64,000 bases of DNA from Sphingomonas sp. (GCF_013812825.1 NZ_JACCSU010000063.1:1-64000); one strand, 5' to 3'; positions 8,946 through 19,297 are shown, counted from the stretch's first letter. The notes: generated by a model not told the origin, from the sequence alone. Made by a program: numbers and translations.

Positions 8946-8946
<1 letters not shown>
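7741..8946 (+). CDS. hutI: Imidazolonepropionase
   Basis: A 401-residue amidohydrolase converting 4-imidazolone-5-propionate to N-formimino-L-glutamate, third step of histidine degradation. What is seen: the metal motif [10 protein letters not shown] near residue 68, KLHAEQ with the metal His, and the conserved ATDCNPGT near 317. The length is normal for the family. It is first of hutI-hutU-hutH on this strand; its TGA overlaps the hutU ATG by one base (TGATG), so they are translationally coupled. Confidence 0.96.
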
Positions 8947-10616
<1,670 letters not shown>

Positions 10617-10631
10617 AGTTTTCATCTATCA

Positions 10632-10714
10632 CCGTTCGGGCTGAACTTGTCGAAGCCCTGCCTTTATTCCTACGCAGCAGCAGGACAGCCCTTCGACAGG
10701 CTCAGGGCGAACGG
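10632..10714. repeat. REP-like inverted repeat between hutU and hutH
   Basis: Near-complementary arms at 10632-10660 (CCGTTCGGGCTGAACTTGTC onward) and 10687-10714 (ending CAGGGCGAACGG) are separated by ~26 bases. The arm is the widespread element whose forced translation reads RPEPVEG. It sits just upstream of the hutH ribosome-binding region and could fold in the hut transcript. Confidence 0.85.
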
Positions 10715-10722
10715 AGCAAGGA

Positions 10723-12243
10723 GTGAGGCTCAACCCCGAAACCATCGATCTCGCGACCTTGCGCCGGCTGTGGCAGGGCGAGGCCGCGAGCCTCGACGAG
10801 GCCGCGATGCGGCGCGTCGCCGCCGCCGCCGCCTCGGTCGAGCGCATCGTCGCGAGCGGCGAGACCGTTTACGGGGTCAACACCGGTTTCGGGCTGCTGG
10901 CCAACACCCGAATCCCCGACGAGCGACTCGCCGAGCTGCAGCGCAACCTCATCCTGTCGCACAGCGCCGGCCTCGGGGAGCCGCTGCCGCGCCACGTCAC
11001 CCGGCTGATGATCGTCCTCAAATTGCTCGGGCTGGGACGCGGGTTTTCCGGCGTCCGGCTGGCGATCGTCGAAGTCCTCCAGGGCCTGCTCGACCGCGAC
11101 GCGATGCCGGTCATCCCGAGCCAGGGCAGCGTCGGCGCGTCGGGCGATCTCGCCCCGCTCGCGCACCTGATCGCCGCGCTGATGGGCCACGGATCGATCG
11201 ACATCGCCGGCGACATCGTCGCCGCGCCGGCCGCGCTTCGACTGTTGGGACTCGAGCCGCTCGAGCTCGCTCCCAAGGAAGGCCTGGCGCTGATCAACGG
11301 CACCCAGGCGAGCGCCGCGATCGCGCTCGACGCCTTGTTCACGGGCGAGCGGGTGTTCGCCGCAGCAATCGCTGCCGGCGCACTGTCGGTCGACGCGCTC
11401 AAAGGCTCGGCCAAGCCGTTCGACCCGCGCATCTCCGCGCTCCGCGGCCAGCCTGGCCAGATCCGCGTCGCGGCCGAGATCGCGGCGCTTCTGGAGGGCT
11501 CCGAAATCCTCGCCAGCCACGGCCGCTGCGGCCGGGTCCAGGACCCCTACAGCTTCCGCTGCCAGCCGCAGGTGATGGGCGCCGCGCTCGACCTGCTCGC
11601 CAGTGCCGCCCGGACTTTGACCATCGAGGCTGCCGCCGTCACCGACAATCCGATCGTCTTCGGGGCGGGTGGGGAAGAAGGCTCCGGCACGGCGATCTCC
11701 GGCGGCAATTTCCACGGCCAGCCGGTCGCCTTCGCCGCCGACATGATATCGCTTGCCCTGTGCGAGGTCGGCTCGATCGCGGAGCGCCGGACCGCGGTGC
11801 TGATCGACCCCAAGTTGAGCGGCCTGCCGCCGTTCCTGAGCGAGGACAGCGGAGTCAATTCGGGGCTGATGATCCCGCAGGTCACCGCCGCCGCTCTGGT
11901 CGCCGAGAACCGCAGCCTCGCGTTCCCGGCCAGCGTCGATTCGATCCCGACGTCCGCCGGGCAGGAGGATCATGTGGCGATGTCGCCGATCGCCGCGATC
12001 AAGGCCGCGCGGATCGCCCGCAACGCCGCCGGGATCGTCGCCGTCGAGCTGATCGCCGCCGCGCAGGGCGTCGACTGCCACGCGCCGCTCAAGACTTCGG
12101 CCAGGCTCCAGCCGATCCACTCGAAGGTGCGGGCGCTGTCGCCGCACCTGACGTCCGACCGCTACTGGGCCGACGAAATGGCCGCGCTCCAGGCCGCCGT
12201 GCTGGCCGGCGAGATCGGGGTCGGTGACGTTCTAGACAGCTAG
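10723..12243 (+). CDS. hutH: Histidine ammonia-lyase
   Basis: A 506-residue lyase performing the first step, L-histidine to urocanate plus ammonia. The Ala-Ser-Gly triad that forms the MIO cofactor is in SVGASGDLAPLAH near 143-145. YGVNTGFG and the C-terminal SAGQEDHVAMSP are also conserved. Start is GTG at 10723 with GGAG seven bases upstream. It completes hutI-U-H; the regulator hutC is not in the window. Confidence 0.97.
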   Translation: MRLNPETIDLATLRRLWQGEAASLDEAAMRRVAAAAASVERIVASGETVYGVNTGFGLLANTRIPDERLAELQRNLILSHSAGLGEPLPRHVTRLMIVLKLLGLGRGFSGVRLAIVEVLQGLLDRDAMPVIPSQGSVGASGDLAPLAHLIAALMGHGSIDIAGDIVAAPAALRLLGLEPLELAPKEGLALINGTQASAAIALDALFTGERVFAAAIAAGALSVDALKGSAKPFDPRISALRGQPGQIRVAAEIAALLEGSEILASHGRCGRVQDPYSFRCQPQVMGAALDLLASAARTLTIEAAAVTDNPIVFGAGGEEGSGTAISGGNFHGQPVAFAADMISLALCEVGSIAERRTAVLIDPKLSGLPPFLSEDSGVNSGLMIPQVTAAALVAENRSLAFPASVDSIPTSAGQEDHVAMSPIAAIKAARIARNAAGIVAVELIAAAQGVDCHAPLKTSARLQPIHSKVRALSPHLTSDRYWADEMAALQAAVLAGEIGVGDVLDS

Positions 12244-12258
12244 CCGCGGGAAGTTTGA

Positions 12259-12280
12259 TGTGTTATGCTCAGCTAACACA
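12259..12280. promoter_or_regulatory. Perfect dyad, candidate operator upstream of SHOCT gene
   Basis: TGTGTTA (12259-12265) and TAACACA (12274-12280) form a perfect 7-bp inverted repeat with an 8-base spacer. It is AT-richer than its surroundings and lies 16 bases after hutH and 24 bases before the SHOCT ATG. It lacks a T tract, so it looks more like a repressor site than a terminator. The binding protein is unknown. Confidence 0.5.
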
Positions 12281-12303
12281 CGGAGGTAGAGGCGGAGCGC
12301 GCC

Positions 12304-12468
12304 ATGTTTGAACGACACAAGGATCATTCAACACCCGCTGCGGCCATGGCCGAAATGACCGACATCGTTGTCGATCAGATCAGGAAGCTGGCCGAGCTGC
12401 GCGACTCCGGGGTCCTGACCGAAGAAGAGTTCGCGGCAAAGAAGGCGGAGCTGCTGGATCGGCTCTGA
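12304..12468 (+). CDS. SHOCT-domain microprotein
   Basis: A 54-residue protein from ATG at 12304 to TGA at 12466-12468. The C-terminal ~28 residues fit the SHOCT (short C-terminal) domain: IRKLAELRDSGVLTEEEFAA followed by KKAELL. SHOCT domains are small oligomerisation or interaction modules, usually attached to larger proteins; here the domain is nearly the whole protein. GGAGG lies about 17 bases upstream and GGCGGAG about 10 bases upstream. Role unknown. The preceding dyad may control it. Confidence 0.8.
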   Translation: MFERHKDHSTPAAAMAEMTDIVVDQIRKLAELRDSGVLTEEEFAAKKAELLDRL

Positions 12469-12481
12469 CTTGGGGCCCTAG

Positions 12482-12880
12482 CTAACCGACCCGCGTCCAG
12501 CGCTGCTCCTTGCACAGCAGGCCGGCGAGCGCGCAGCCCTCGACCTCCATGACGTTGGGGCCGAGCTGGCGGATGGTCGCGGGCGCGTAGATGTTGCGCT
12601 TGGGAATGAAGCCCCGGCCCTTGTACACGCCGTTGCCGACCGGCCGGGCGCCGGTCAGGATCCGCGTGCCGATGAGGTTTTCAGTGCCGCCCTTGCGCGC
12701 ATTGGCCTTGGCCTTGGCCGACGCCGAGACGACGGTCGCGCACCACGCCTGACCGCAGCGAGCGACCTCGATGACGACGCTGCGCTTCATATTCGTCCAG
12801 CGCCCCTCGACCGACGCCTGGGCGGCGGCCGGCACGGCGGCGAGGAACAGCAATGCGAAGCCGAGAAAAAATCGTTTCAT
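12482..12880 (-). CDS. DUF2147 family secreted protein
   Basis: A 132-residue protein with a clear Sec signal peptide (MKRFFLGFALLFLAAVPAAA) and a DUF2147 domain, recognised by EGRWTN at the mature N-terminus, the paired cysteines CGQAWC, the RNIYAPATI strand and CALAGLLCKEQ near the end. Family function is unknown; members are small periplasmic, lipocalin-like beta proteins. Transcribed convergently with the SHOCT gene with 13 bases between. Confidence 0.88.
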   Translation of the reverse strand: MKRFFLGFALLFLAAVPAAAQASVEGRWTNMKRSVVIEVARCGQAWCATVVSASAKAKANARKGGTENLIGTRILTGARPVGNGVYKGRGFIPKRNIYAPATIRQLGPNVMEVEGCALAGLLCKEQRWTRVG

Positions 12881-12960
12881 GTCACCGATCTAGCAGCAGT
12901 TTGCGGCAACAATGGTTCATCCAGCTTGCCCGCCGATGAACGAAGGGCGGAAAATGCATG

Positions 12961-13596
12961 TCATGAGCGCGGCCACAGCAATTCGGCGAGAATGGCGACT
13001 GCGATGATGATGAAGATTGCGCCGACAGCCAGGTCGAGTCGCCGGCGCGTCTCCGGCCGCCCCATCGCCGCTGCCACGCGGCTGCCGGCGAAGATGTAAA
13101 CCGACGCGATCGCGGCATCGATCGCCAGGGCGAGGGTTGCCAGCACCAGCAGCTGCGGAACCACGCTCCGGCTGCTATCGACGAAGGGCGGCAGCAGCGC
13201 GACGATGTAGATCAGCGCCTTGGGATTGCTGAGCGCGACCACAACGCCGACTCGAAGCGCGTGCGCGCTCGGCTTGCGCGCCGATTCGACGGTGTCGGTG
13301 GACGTTGCCGCGGCCTGGCGCAGCGCCTGCAGGCCCAGCCAGGCGAGGTAGAGCGCCCCGCCGACCGCGAGCATTCGGAAGGCGAGCGGGAAGGCCTGGG
13401 CGAGCGTGCCGAGGCCGAATGCCGCGAGCAGCCACCACAGCACATAGCCGAGCTGCACGCCGGCCAGCGCCGCCATTCCCGATCGCGCGCCGCGCCACGC
13501 CGACTGGCTCAGCACGAACAGCATCGACGGGCCCGGCACCAGGCTCGTCATGCCCGTCACCAGTGCGAACGCGACCAGTCTCTCGGCGTCGATCAT
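12961..13596 (-). CDS. LysE family amino-acid exporter
   Basis: A 211-residue membrane protein with about six hydrophobic segments. The family signature MTSLVPGPSMLFVLSQS is near the N-terminus, with VALSNPKALIYIVALLPPFV mid-protein. LysE/RhtB proteins export amino acids or related metabolites; the substrate is unknown. ATG at 13596 gives the usual family length. A TTG at 13632 overlaps the dnaE2 stop and would add 12 poorly conserved residues. It follows dnaE2 on the same strand, so it may be co-transcribed with the SOS cassette. Confidence 0.85.
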   Translation of the reverse strand: MIDAERLVAFALVTGMTSLVPGPSMLFVLSQSAWRGARSGMAALAGVQLGYVLWWLLAAFGLGTLAQAFPLAFRMLAVGGALYLAWLGLQALRQAAATSTDTVESARKPSAHALRVGVVVALSNPKALIYIVALLPPFVDSSRSVVPQLLVLATLALAIDAAIASVYIFAGSRVAAAMGRPETRRRLDLAVGAIFIIIAVAILAELLWPRS

Positions 13597-13628
13597 TCCT
13601 GTCTTCGTGGCCGCACGACCGAAATGGC

Positions 13629-16600
13629 TCAATGGAAATCGCGGCTCTTGGGAATGATCTCGACGTCGCGCGGGTGTCTCCCCACCGGCGGGCGCCAGCT
13701 TCCCGGAGCGTCGCCCTGGCTAAGCGTCGAGGGCAGCGCCTCTTCGCTCAGGTGGCGGAGCGTGTGCGTGTCGTCCTCGAGCCGCCGGGCGATCACGTGG
13801 ATCACGTCCTCGTCCCGCTGGACCACGCCGTGCACCGCCATCAGCCGCGCGCCCATGACGATCTTGCGCTGCTTGGCGAACACGTCGGGCCAGACGACGA
13901 GGTTGGCGATCCCGGTTTCGTCCTCGATCGTGATGAACACCACGCCCTTGGCGCTGCCCGGCCGCTGGCGGATCAGCACCAGGCCGGCGATCGACAGGCG
14001 CCGGCCGTCCCGGAGGGTTTCCAGCTCGCGCGCGGCGACGAAGCCGCGGCGTGCATAATGCTCGCGAAGGAAGCGCATCGGGTGCGCCTTCAGGCTCAAT
14101 CGCACCGTCTGGTAATCGTTCACCACATGCTCGGAAAGCGGCATCGCCGGCAGCTTGGCGGGCTCGGCTTCGGCGCCTTCGTCGCGCGCATCGGCCGCCG
14201 CGAACAGCGGCAGGTCGGGCGCCGCCTTGAGCGCTCGCGAGTCCCACAAGGCTGCCCGCCGGTCGAGCTTCATCGAGCGGAACGCGTCCGCCGCCGCCAG
14301 CCGCTCGATCGCATGCACCGGCACCTGCCCACGCGTTCGGACGTCCTCGACGCTTGCGTAAGGCCGCGCTCCGCGCGCCGCGACCAGCCGCTCCGCCGAG
14401 TCGGCGCGCAAGCCCTCGATCATCCGCAGCCCGAGCCGCAGCGCGCCGTTCTCGAGCGTGCAATCCCACTGCGAGTGATTGACATCCACCCCGCGCACCT
14501 CGACCCCATGCTCGCGCGCGTCGCGGACGATCTGGGCGGGCGCGTAGAAGCCCATCGGCTGGGAATTGAGCAGCGCACAGGCGAACGACGCCGGGTAGCG
14601 CCAGCGGATCCAGCTCGACACGTAGACCAGGTGCGCGAAGCTCGCCGCGTGGCTTTCGGGGAAGCCATATTCGCCGAAGCCCTTGATCTGGTCGAAGCAG
14701 CGCTGCGCGAAATCGGGATCGTAGCCGCGCTCGATCATCCGCCCGACCATCTTGTCCTGCAGCAATTCGATCGTCCCGCGCGAGCGGAACGTCGCCATCG
14801 CCTTGCGCAATTGGTTGGCTTCGGCCGGCGTGAATTTCGCCGCGTCGAGCGCGATCTTCATCGCCTGCTCCTGGAACACCGGCACGCCCAATGTCCTGAG
14901 CAGGATCCGCTCCAGTTCGTCGGGCGGCCCGTGCTCGGGCGCCGGGCAGGGGAAGGTCAGCGGCTCCTTGCCCTGGCGGCGCTTCAAATAGGGATGCACC
15001 ATGTCGCCCTGGATCGGCCCCGGCCGGACGATCGCGACCTCGATCACCAGGTCGTAGAAACAGCGCGGCTTCAATCTCGGCAGCATGTTCATCTGGGCCC
15101 GGCTCTCGACCTGGAACACGCCCAGCGAATCGCCCTTGCACAGCATGTCGTAGACGCCAGCTTCTTCCTGCGGGATCGTCGCCAGTTCCCAGCGCTCGTG
15201 GTGGTGCTGCTCGATCAAATCGAAGCTCTTGCGGATGCAGGTCAGCATGCCGAGCGCGAGCACGTCGATCTTGAGGATCCCAAGCTCGTCGATGTCGTCC
15301 TTGTCCCATTCGATGAAGGTGCGGTCGTCCATCGCCCCATTGCCGATCGGCACCGTCTCGGTCAGCGGCCGCTCGGTCAAAACGAAGCCGCCGACATGCT
15401 GCGACAGATGCCGCGGCATGCCGATCAACTGCTCGGCGAGCCTGACCGTGCGCTTGAGGTGCGGGTCGCCAAGATCGAGCCCGGCGTCGCCCGCGCGCTC
15501 GGCGACCATTTCCTCGCCCATCTGCCCCCAGATGGTCGAGGCGAGCGCCGCGGTGACGTCTTCGCTCAAACCCATCACCTTGCCGACCTCGCGGATCGCG
15601 CTTCGCGGGCGGTAGTGGATCACGGTGGCGGCGATCCCGGCGCGTGTCCGGCCGTATTTCTGGTAGATGTGCTGGATCACTTCCTCGCGCCGCTCGTGCT
15701 CGAAATCGACGTCGATGTCGGGCGGCTCGCGGCGCTCCTCGCTGATGAACCGCTCGAACAGCAGGTCGCTGGTCGCCGGGTCGACCGCAGTGATCCCGAG
15801 GCAGAAGCAGACCGCGCTGTTGGCCGCGCTGCCGCGGCCCTGGCACAGGATCGGCGGCGAGAGGCTGCGGGCGAAGGCGACGATGTCATGGACGGTGAGG
15901 AAATAGCGGGCGAAGTCGAGCCGGCGGATCAGCTCGAGCTCGTGGCGCAGCTGGCCGAGCACCTTGCCGGGAACGCCGCCGGGCCAGCGCTGCTTCGCCC
16001 CCTCCCAGGTCAGATGCTCGAGATGCTGCTGCGGAGTGCGGCCATCGGGCACCGTCTCGAGCGGATATTCGTACCGCAGCTCATCGAGGCTGAAGTTGAG
16101 CGCATCGGCGAACTGGCGAGTCGCGGAAATGGCATGCGGCCAGCGCTCGAACAGCCGCGCCATCGCTTCGGGTGGCTTCAAATGGCGCTCGGCATTGGCG
16201 TTGAGAAGGTATCCGGCGGCGGCGATGGTCACCTTCTCGCGGATGCAGCTCATCACGTCCTGCAGCGGCCGCCGGTCGGGCGAGTGGTAATGGACGTCGT
16301 TGGTCGCGAGGATCGCGGCGCCATTGGCCCGGGCAAAACGGTCGAGCCGCTCGATCCGCGCCTTGTCGTCGCCGCGGTACAGGTACGAGGCGGCGACGTG
16401 GCGCAGGGACGGCAACGCGCCGCGAAGCCGCGGCAGCTCGGTCTCGAACGCGTCCAGGTCGTCCTCCGGCCAGGCGATGAAGGCGATTGCGTCGGAATGC
16501 TTAGCGACGTCGGCGAGGCTCAGCTCGCACTCGCCTTTTTCGGCGCGCATCTTGCCCAGGCTCAGCAGCCTCGACAGCCGGCCATAGGCTTCGCGGTCGC

Positions 16601-16907
16601 GTGGGTAAGCGAGCAGGCTCGGAGCGTCGGTGAGATCGAGCCGGCAGCCGATCAGCGGCTTCACCCCAGCGGCCCTGGCGGCGCTGTGCATTCGGACCAC
16701 TCCGGCCAGGCTGTTGCGGTCGGCGATGCCGATCGAATCCATGCCGAGCTCGAGCGCTTTCAGCACCAGCTCGATCGCATCCGATGCTCCCCGCAGGAAG
16801 CTGAACGGGCTGGTGACTCCAAGCTCGACGAACGGCGCCGGCGCAATCGGCTCGACCGGCCCGTCGCGAACCAGTTTCTTGCGGGCGAAGTTGGTATATT
16901 CGGGCAT
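13629..16907 (-). CDS. dnaE2: Error-prone DNA polymerase DnaE2 (ImuC)
   Basis: A 1092-residue C-family polymerase, the catalytic subunit of the ImuABC mutasome in translesion synthesis. The N-terminal PHP domain begins near residue 25 (FVELGVTSPFSFLRGASD). Palm aspartates lie in PPDIDVDFEHERRE (~390). GFVLTERPL and GYGFPESHAASFAHL-type motifs follow, with a C-terminal OB fold. The length matches DnaE2 rather than replicative DnaE (~1160). It is third in imuA-imuB-dnaE2, 22 bases after imuB, and is expected to be LexA-controlled from the box at 19298-19312. PHP metal ligands were not checked one by one. Confidence 0.95.
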   Translation of the reverse strand: MPEYTNFARKKLVRDGPVEPIAPAPFVELGVTSPFSFLRGASDAIELVLKALELGMDSIGIADRNSLAGVVRMHSAARAAGVKPLIGCRLDLTDAPSLLAYPRDREAYGRLSRLLSLGKMRAEKGECELSLADVAKHSDAIAFIAWPEDDLDAFETELPRLRGALPSLRHVAASYLYRGDDKARIERLDRFARANGAAILATNDVHYHSPDRRPLQDVMSCIREKVTIAAAGYLLNANAERHLKPPEAMARLFERWPHAISATRQFADALNFSLDELRYEYPLETVPDGRTPQQHLEHLTWEGAKQRWPGGVPGKVLGQLRHELELIRRLDFARYFLTVHDIVAFARSLSPPILCQGRGSAANSAVCFCLGITAVDPATSDLLFERFISEERREPPDIDVDFEHERREEVIQHIYQKYGRTRAGIAATVIHYRPRSAIREVGKVMGLSEDVTAALASTIWGQMGEEMVAERAGDAGLDLGDPHLKRTVRLAEQLIGMPRHLSQHVGGFVLTERPLTETVPIGNGAMDDRTFIEWDKDDIDELGILKIDVLALGMLTCIRKSFDLIEQHHHERWELATIPQEEAGVYDMLCKGDSLGVFQVESRAQMNMLPRLKPRCFYDLVIEVAIVRPGPIQGDMVHPYLKRRQGKEPLTFPCPAPEHGPPDELERILLRTLGVPVFQEQAMKIALDAAKFTPAEANQLRKAMATFRSRGTIELLQDKMVGRMIERGYDPDFAQRCFDQIKGFGEYGFPESHAASFAHLVYVSSWIRWRYPASFACALLNSQPMGFYAPAQIVRDAREHGVEVRGVDVNHSQWDCTLENGALRLGLRMIEGLRADSAERLVAARGARPYASVEDVRTRGQVPVHAIERLAAADAFRSMKLDRRAALWDSRALKAAPDLPLFAAADARDEGAEAEPAKLPAMPLSEHVVNDYQTVRLSLKAHPMRFLREHYARRGFVAARELETLRDGRRLSIAGLVLIRQRPGSAKGVVFITIEDETGIANLVVWPDVFAKQRKIVMGARLMAVHGVVQRDEDVIHVIARRLEDDTHTLRHLSEEALPSTLSQGDAPGSWRPPVGRHPRDVEIIPKSRDFH

Positions 16908-16929
16908 CAGCCGGGCGCTTCTCGATGGT

Positions 16930-18588
16930 TCATCCGAACAGGCCGTGCAGGTGCCAGGCCGGCGCTCCGCCGCGGCCGTCGCCGATCACCCCCTCGCGGT
17001 AGATCCAGAATCGCCGGCCGCTGGAATCCTCGACCCGGTAATAATCGCGCAGCCGCGCTTTCGACGGCGCCCGCCACCATTCGGGCGCGATCCGCTCGGG
17101 CCCTTCGACCCGGGCGATGTCGTGCACCGAGCGCCGCCAGACGAAGCGCCTCGGCACGCCTTCGGGGGTCGCATAGATGACGGCGATCGCTTCCGGCCGG
17201 TCGAGCAGGCGCTGGGGTCTCCTCCCCGGAACGGGGAGGGGGACCACCGAACGAAGATTCGATGGTGGAGGGGGAGCTGAGCGAGACTCCGAGCCCCCTC
17301 CACCACTCCGCTTCGCTTCGCGGTCCCCCTCCCCGTTCCGGGGAGGAATAGCGCTCATCCAGCCGCTCGCCCGTTCGGGCAAATGGCTGTCGCGCTGGAC
17401 CGGGCGGCGCACCCGATCGGCTCCGAGGCGAGCCGCCAGCCGGTCGACCAGCCGAGCCAGCTCGAGCTCTTGGCGAGGCCCGCCGAGCAGCGCGTCCTGG
17501 GCCGGGTCGAGCGGCTCGCACCAGCGTGCGGTCAGGGCGAAACCGTCGAAGCCGAAGCCGGGATCGAGGGTCCGGACCTTGTCGGCCAGCAGCCGGACGA
17601 TGTGCGCCGGATCGCGCGTCGGAAGCGCCGTTTCCGCCTCGGCCTCGCCGACCTCGCCGTCGACCCGGAAGCCGTGAAAGGCGATTCGCCGGGCGCCGAG
17701 CCGACGGCGGCCGAGCTCGCGCACCAGCGGATCGGCGAGGCGGGTGAGCGCGCCTGGCAGAACCGCCGGGTCGCTGGCCGGCTCGGCGAGCCTGAAGCTC
17801 GCCCGGGGCGGCGGCTCGCACGCAGTCGCGATCAGCGGCTCGGGCTTGCGGCCCAACGCCCGGTCGAGCGCATCGAGCGGGTTGTCGGCCTCGCGGAAGC
17901 GGCGGGCGAGCGCCCGGCGCGGCACTCCGGCCAGCGCGCCGATGGTCTTGAAGCCGAGCCGCTCGAGCGTCCGCACCGCCTCCGGCGAGAGTCTGAGCGC
18001 GGCGACGGGCAAAGGGGCGAGAAGGTCAAGACCCTCACCCCAACCCTCTCCCGCGCGCGGGAGAGGGAGGGACCCGCGAAGCGGGAGGGTGAGGGTCTTC
18101 CTTCCGTACCGAGCCAGCGCCCACGCCGCGCCGGGAGTCGCCGCGATCGCCACTCGGCTGGTCAATCCAAGCGCCGCGAAGCGCCGCTGCACATCCTCGA
18201 CCAGCGCCGCCTCGCCGCCGAACAGATGGGCGACCCCGGTGACGTCGAGCCTCAGGGCGTCGCGGCCGTCGACCTCGACCAGGGGCGACCAGCGCGCCGC
18301 CCAGCGGGCGAGCTTCTCGACCAGCGCCTGGTCGCCCGCCGGATCGGCCGGGACCGCGATGAGGCGCGGGTCGAGCGCCCGCGCATCGGTCAGCCGGGCA
18401 CCCGCCCGAGCGCCGCTTGCCGCCGCCGCCCGGGTCACCGCCGATATCACCAGCCCGTGCGTGCCCTCGATGGTCAGCACCACCGGCGCATCAGGCGGTA
18501 AGCCGCTCCCTTGCGTCTTGCTCCAGCGCTCGATCGCCAGGTGCGGCCACCAGACGGAAAGGATGCGCTGTTCCGGCTTGCGGCTCAT
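16930..18588 (-). CDS. imuB: Y-family polymerase-like protein ImuB
   Basis: A 552-residue ImuB-type protein, the inactive Y-family adaptor linking ImuA and DnaE2 to the sliding clamp. The start MSRKPEQRILSVWWPHLAIE (18588) is conserved and overlaps the imuA end by 98 bases. It is longer than the ~480-510 residues I expect. The excess corresponds to two in-frame palindromic DNA elements: ~164-187 (from 18028-18099) between the palm and the helix-hairpin region, and ~414-456 (from 17220-17347) in the C-terminal linker. Both insertions are rich in Gly, Pro, Arg and Glu. Conserved sequence resumes after each (RLSPEAVRTLERLGFKTIGA; RPQRLLDRPEAIAVIYATPE), so the gene looks intact. Confidence 0.92.
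   Translation of the reverse strand: MSRKPEQRILSVWWPHLAIERWSKTQGSGLPPDAPVVLTIEGTHGLVISAVTRAAAASGARAGARLTDARALDPRLIAVPADPAGDQALVEKLARWAARWSPLVEVDGRDALRLDVTGVAHLFGGEAALVEDVQRRFAALGLTSRVAIAATPGAAWALARYGRKTLTLPLRGSLPLPRAGEGWGEGLDLLAPLPVAALRLSPEAVRTLERLGFKTIGALAGVPRRALARRFREADNPLDALDRALGRKPEPLIATACEPPPRASFRLAEPASDPAVLPGALTRLADPLVRELGRRRLGARRIAFHGFRVDGEVGEAEAETALPTRDPAHIVRLLADKVRTLDPGFGFDGFALTARWCEPLDPAQDALLGGPRQELELARLVDRLAARLGADRVRRPVQRDSHLPERASGWMSAIPPRNGEGDREAKRSGGGGSESRSAPPPPSNLRSVVPLPVPGRRPQRLLDRPEAIAVIYATPEGVPRRFVWRRSVHDIARVEGPERIAPEWWRAPSKARLRDYYRVEDSSGRRFWIYREGVIGDGRGGAPAWHLHGLFG
17220..17347. repeat. Palindromic element inside imuB (element B)
   Basis: Perfect 26-bp arms (17220-17245 and 17322-17347; arm core CCTCCCCGGAACGGGGAGGG) enclose a nested inverted repeat (TGGTGGAGGGGG and CCCCCTCCACCA). 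It keeps the imuB frame open for about 43 codons. The arm type is one I associate with sphingomonad intergenic repeats. Confidence 0.9.
18028..18099. repeat. Palindromic element inside imuB (element A)
   Basis: 72 bases, exactly 24 codons. Perfect 13-bp outer arms (18028-18040 and 18087-18099) enclose a perfect 24-base palindrome (18044-18067) and a CCCGC-GAA-GCGGG hairpin (18073-18085). The predicted shape is a three-way junction. It is translated in frame within imuB. Confidence 0.9.
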
Positions 18589-19279
18589 GGGCGATGCTCC
18601 ACCGCCCGGGCGGGCGGCCGCGGGCTCGGAACAGCTCGGCGTCCCACGCCGGATCGCCGGGAGCGCGCGGGTCGAACGGATGGGCTTGGCTCGGGCAGCT
18701 GGCGATCCGCCAGCGCATCCGCGCCCCACTCAAGTCGGCGCTGCCGCCGAGCCGCACCAGCCAGGCCGGAACGCCCGAGCGCTCCGACGCGACCGCGAGC
18801 CGCCGGGTGGCGGTGAAGTCGAGGCTCGCCGGGTTGCCCCACAGCTCGCCGATCACGGCTCCCAATGCGCCGCACCTTAAGCCCTCCTCCATCGCCCACA
18901 GCGCCGAGCGGGCGTCCCGGGCGGTGACGTGGATGAGCTCCGGGCAGCCGATTCCCGGCGGATGGACCCGCCCCGCCTCGAGGATCGCCATCCGCTCCTG
19001 CACCCACAGCAGCGGCTTGCCCGGGTCCAATTGCGCGAGCAGGAACCCGGCCCAGCCGCCGTCGCGCGGCTGGGCGGCGAACAGTTCGCTGAGCGTCGGT
19101 TGGGGCGGTCGAGGCAAGCGCCAGTATTCCGGCGCAGGCAGGAATCCAGTCTGGGCTCCTGCCTTGGGCCCCACCGAAGTAATACTTCGATGGGTGCCCT
19201 TCGCAGGAGCACAGTTTTCAGCCGGCCCGAAAGGCGCAACCCGCCTTCCGCCGGCGACCAGGGACAAGCCTCTCGCCAC
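18491..19279 (-). CDS. imuA: ImuA, RecA-like mutagenesis protein
   Basis: Up to 262 residues; first gene of the SOS mutagenesis cassette. ImuA is a RecA-fold partner that recruits ImuB and DnaE2. Recognisable parts are QPTLSELFAAQPRDGGWAGF at the start of the conserved region, LLWVQERMAILEAG, and a C-terminal tail ending near the imuB overlap. The start is uncertain. GTG at 19279 lies only 18 bases from the LexA box, and the first ~54 residues are encoded by a repeat-like segment. GTG at 19174 or TTG at 19117 are alternatives that leave the repeat in the 5' leader. I see no strong ribosome site at any of them. Confidence 0.82.
   Translation of the reverse strand: MARGLSLVAGGRRVAPFGPAENCAPAKGTHRSITSVGPKAGAQTGFLPAPEYWRLPRPPQPTLSELFAAQPRDGGWAGFLLAQLDPGKPLLWVQERMAILEAGRVHPPGIGCPELIHVTARDARSALWAMEEGLRCGALGAVIGELWGNPASLDFTATRRLAVASERSGVPAWLVRLGGSADLSGARMRWRIASCPSQAHPFDPRAPGDPAWDAELFRARGRPPGRWSIAHEPQAGTAHPFRLVAAPGDRALEQDARERLTA
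19132..19194. repeat. Repeat-like hairpins at the imuA 5' end
   Basis: Two stem-loops lie side by side: GGCAGGA/TCCTGCC arms (19137-19143, 19157-19163), and CCCA..CGAAGTA/TACTTCG..TGGG (about 19170-19194). The first resembles a common alphaproteobacterial intergenic repeat of the AATTCCTGC-GCAGGAAT type. It sits either in the imuA leader or in its N-terminal codons. Confidence 0.6.
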
Positions 19280-19297
19280 ACGACTCGCAACGTTTAT

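Noticed and set aside
13305-17180. A very long open frame (~1290 codons) on the plus strand opposite dnaE2 and imuB.
   Set aside because: It mirrors well-conserved genes, has an Arg/Ala/Pro/His-rich composition typical of high-GC antisense frames, and shows no recognisable domain.
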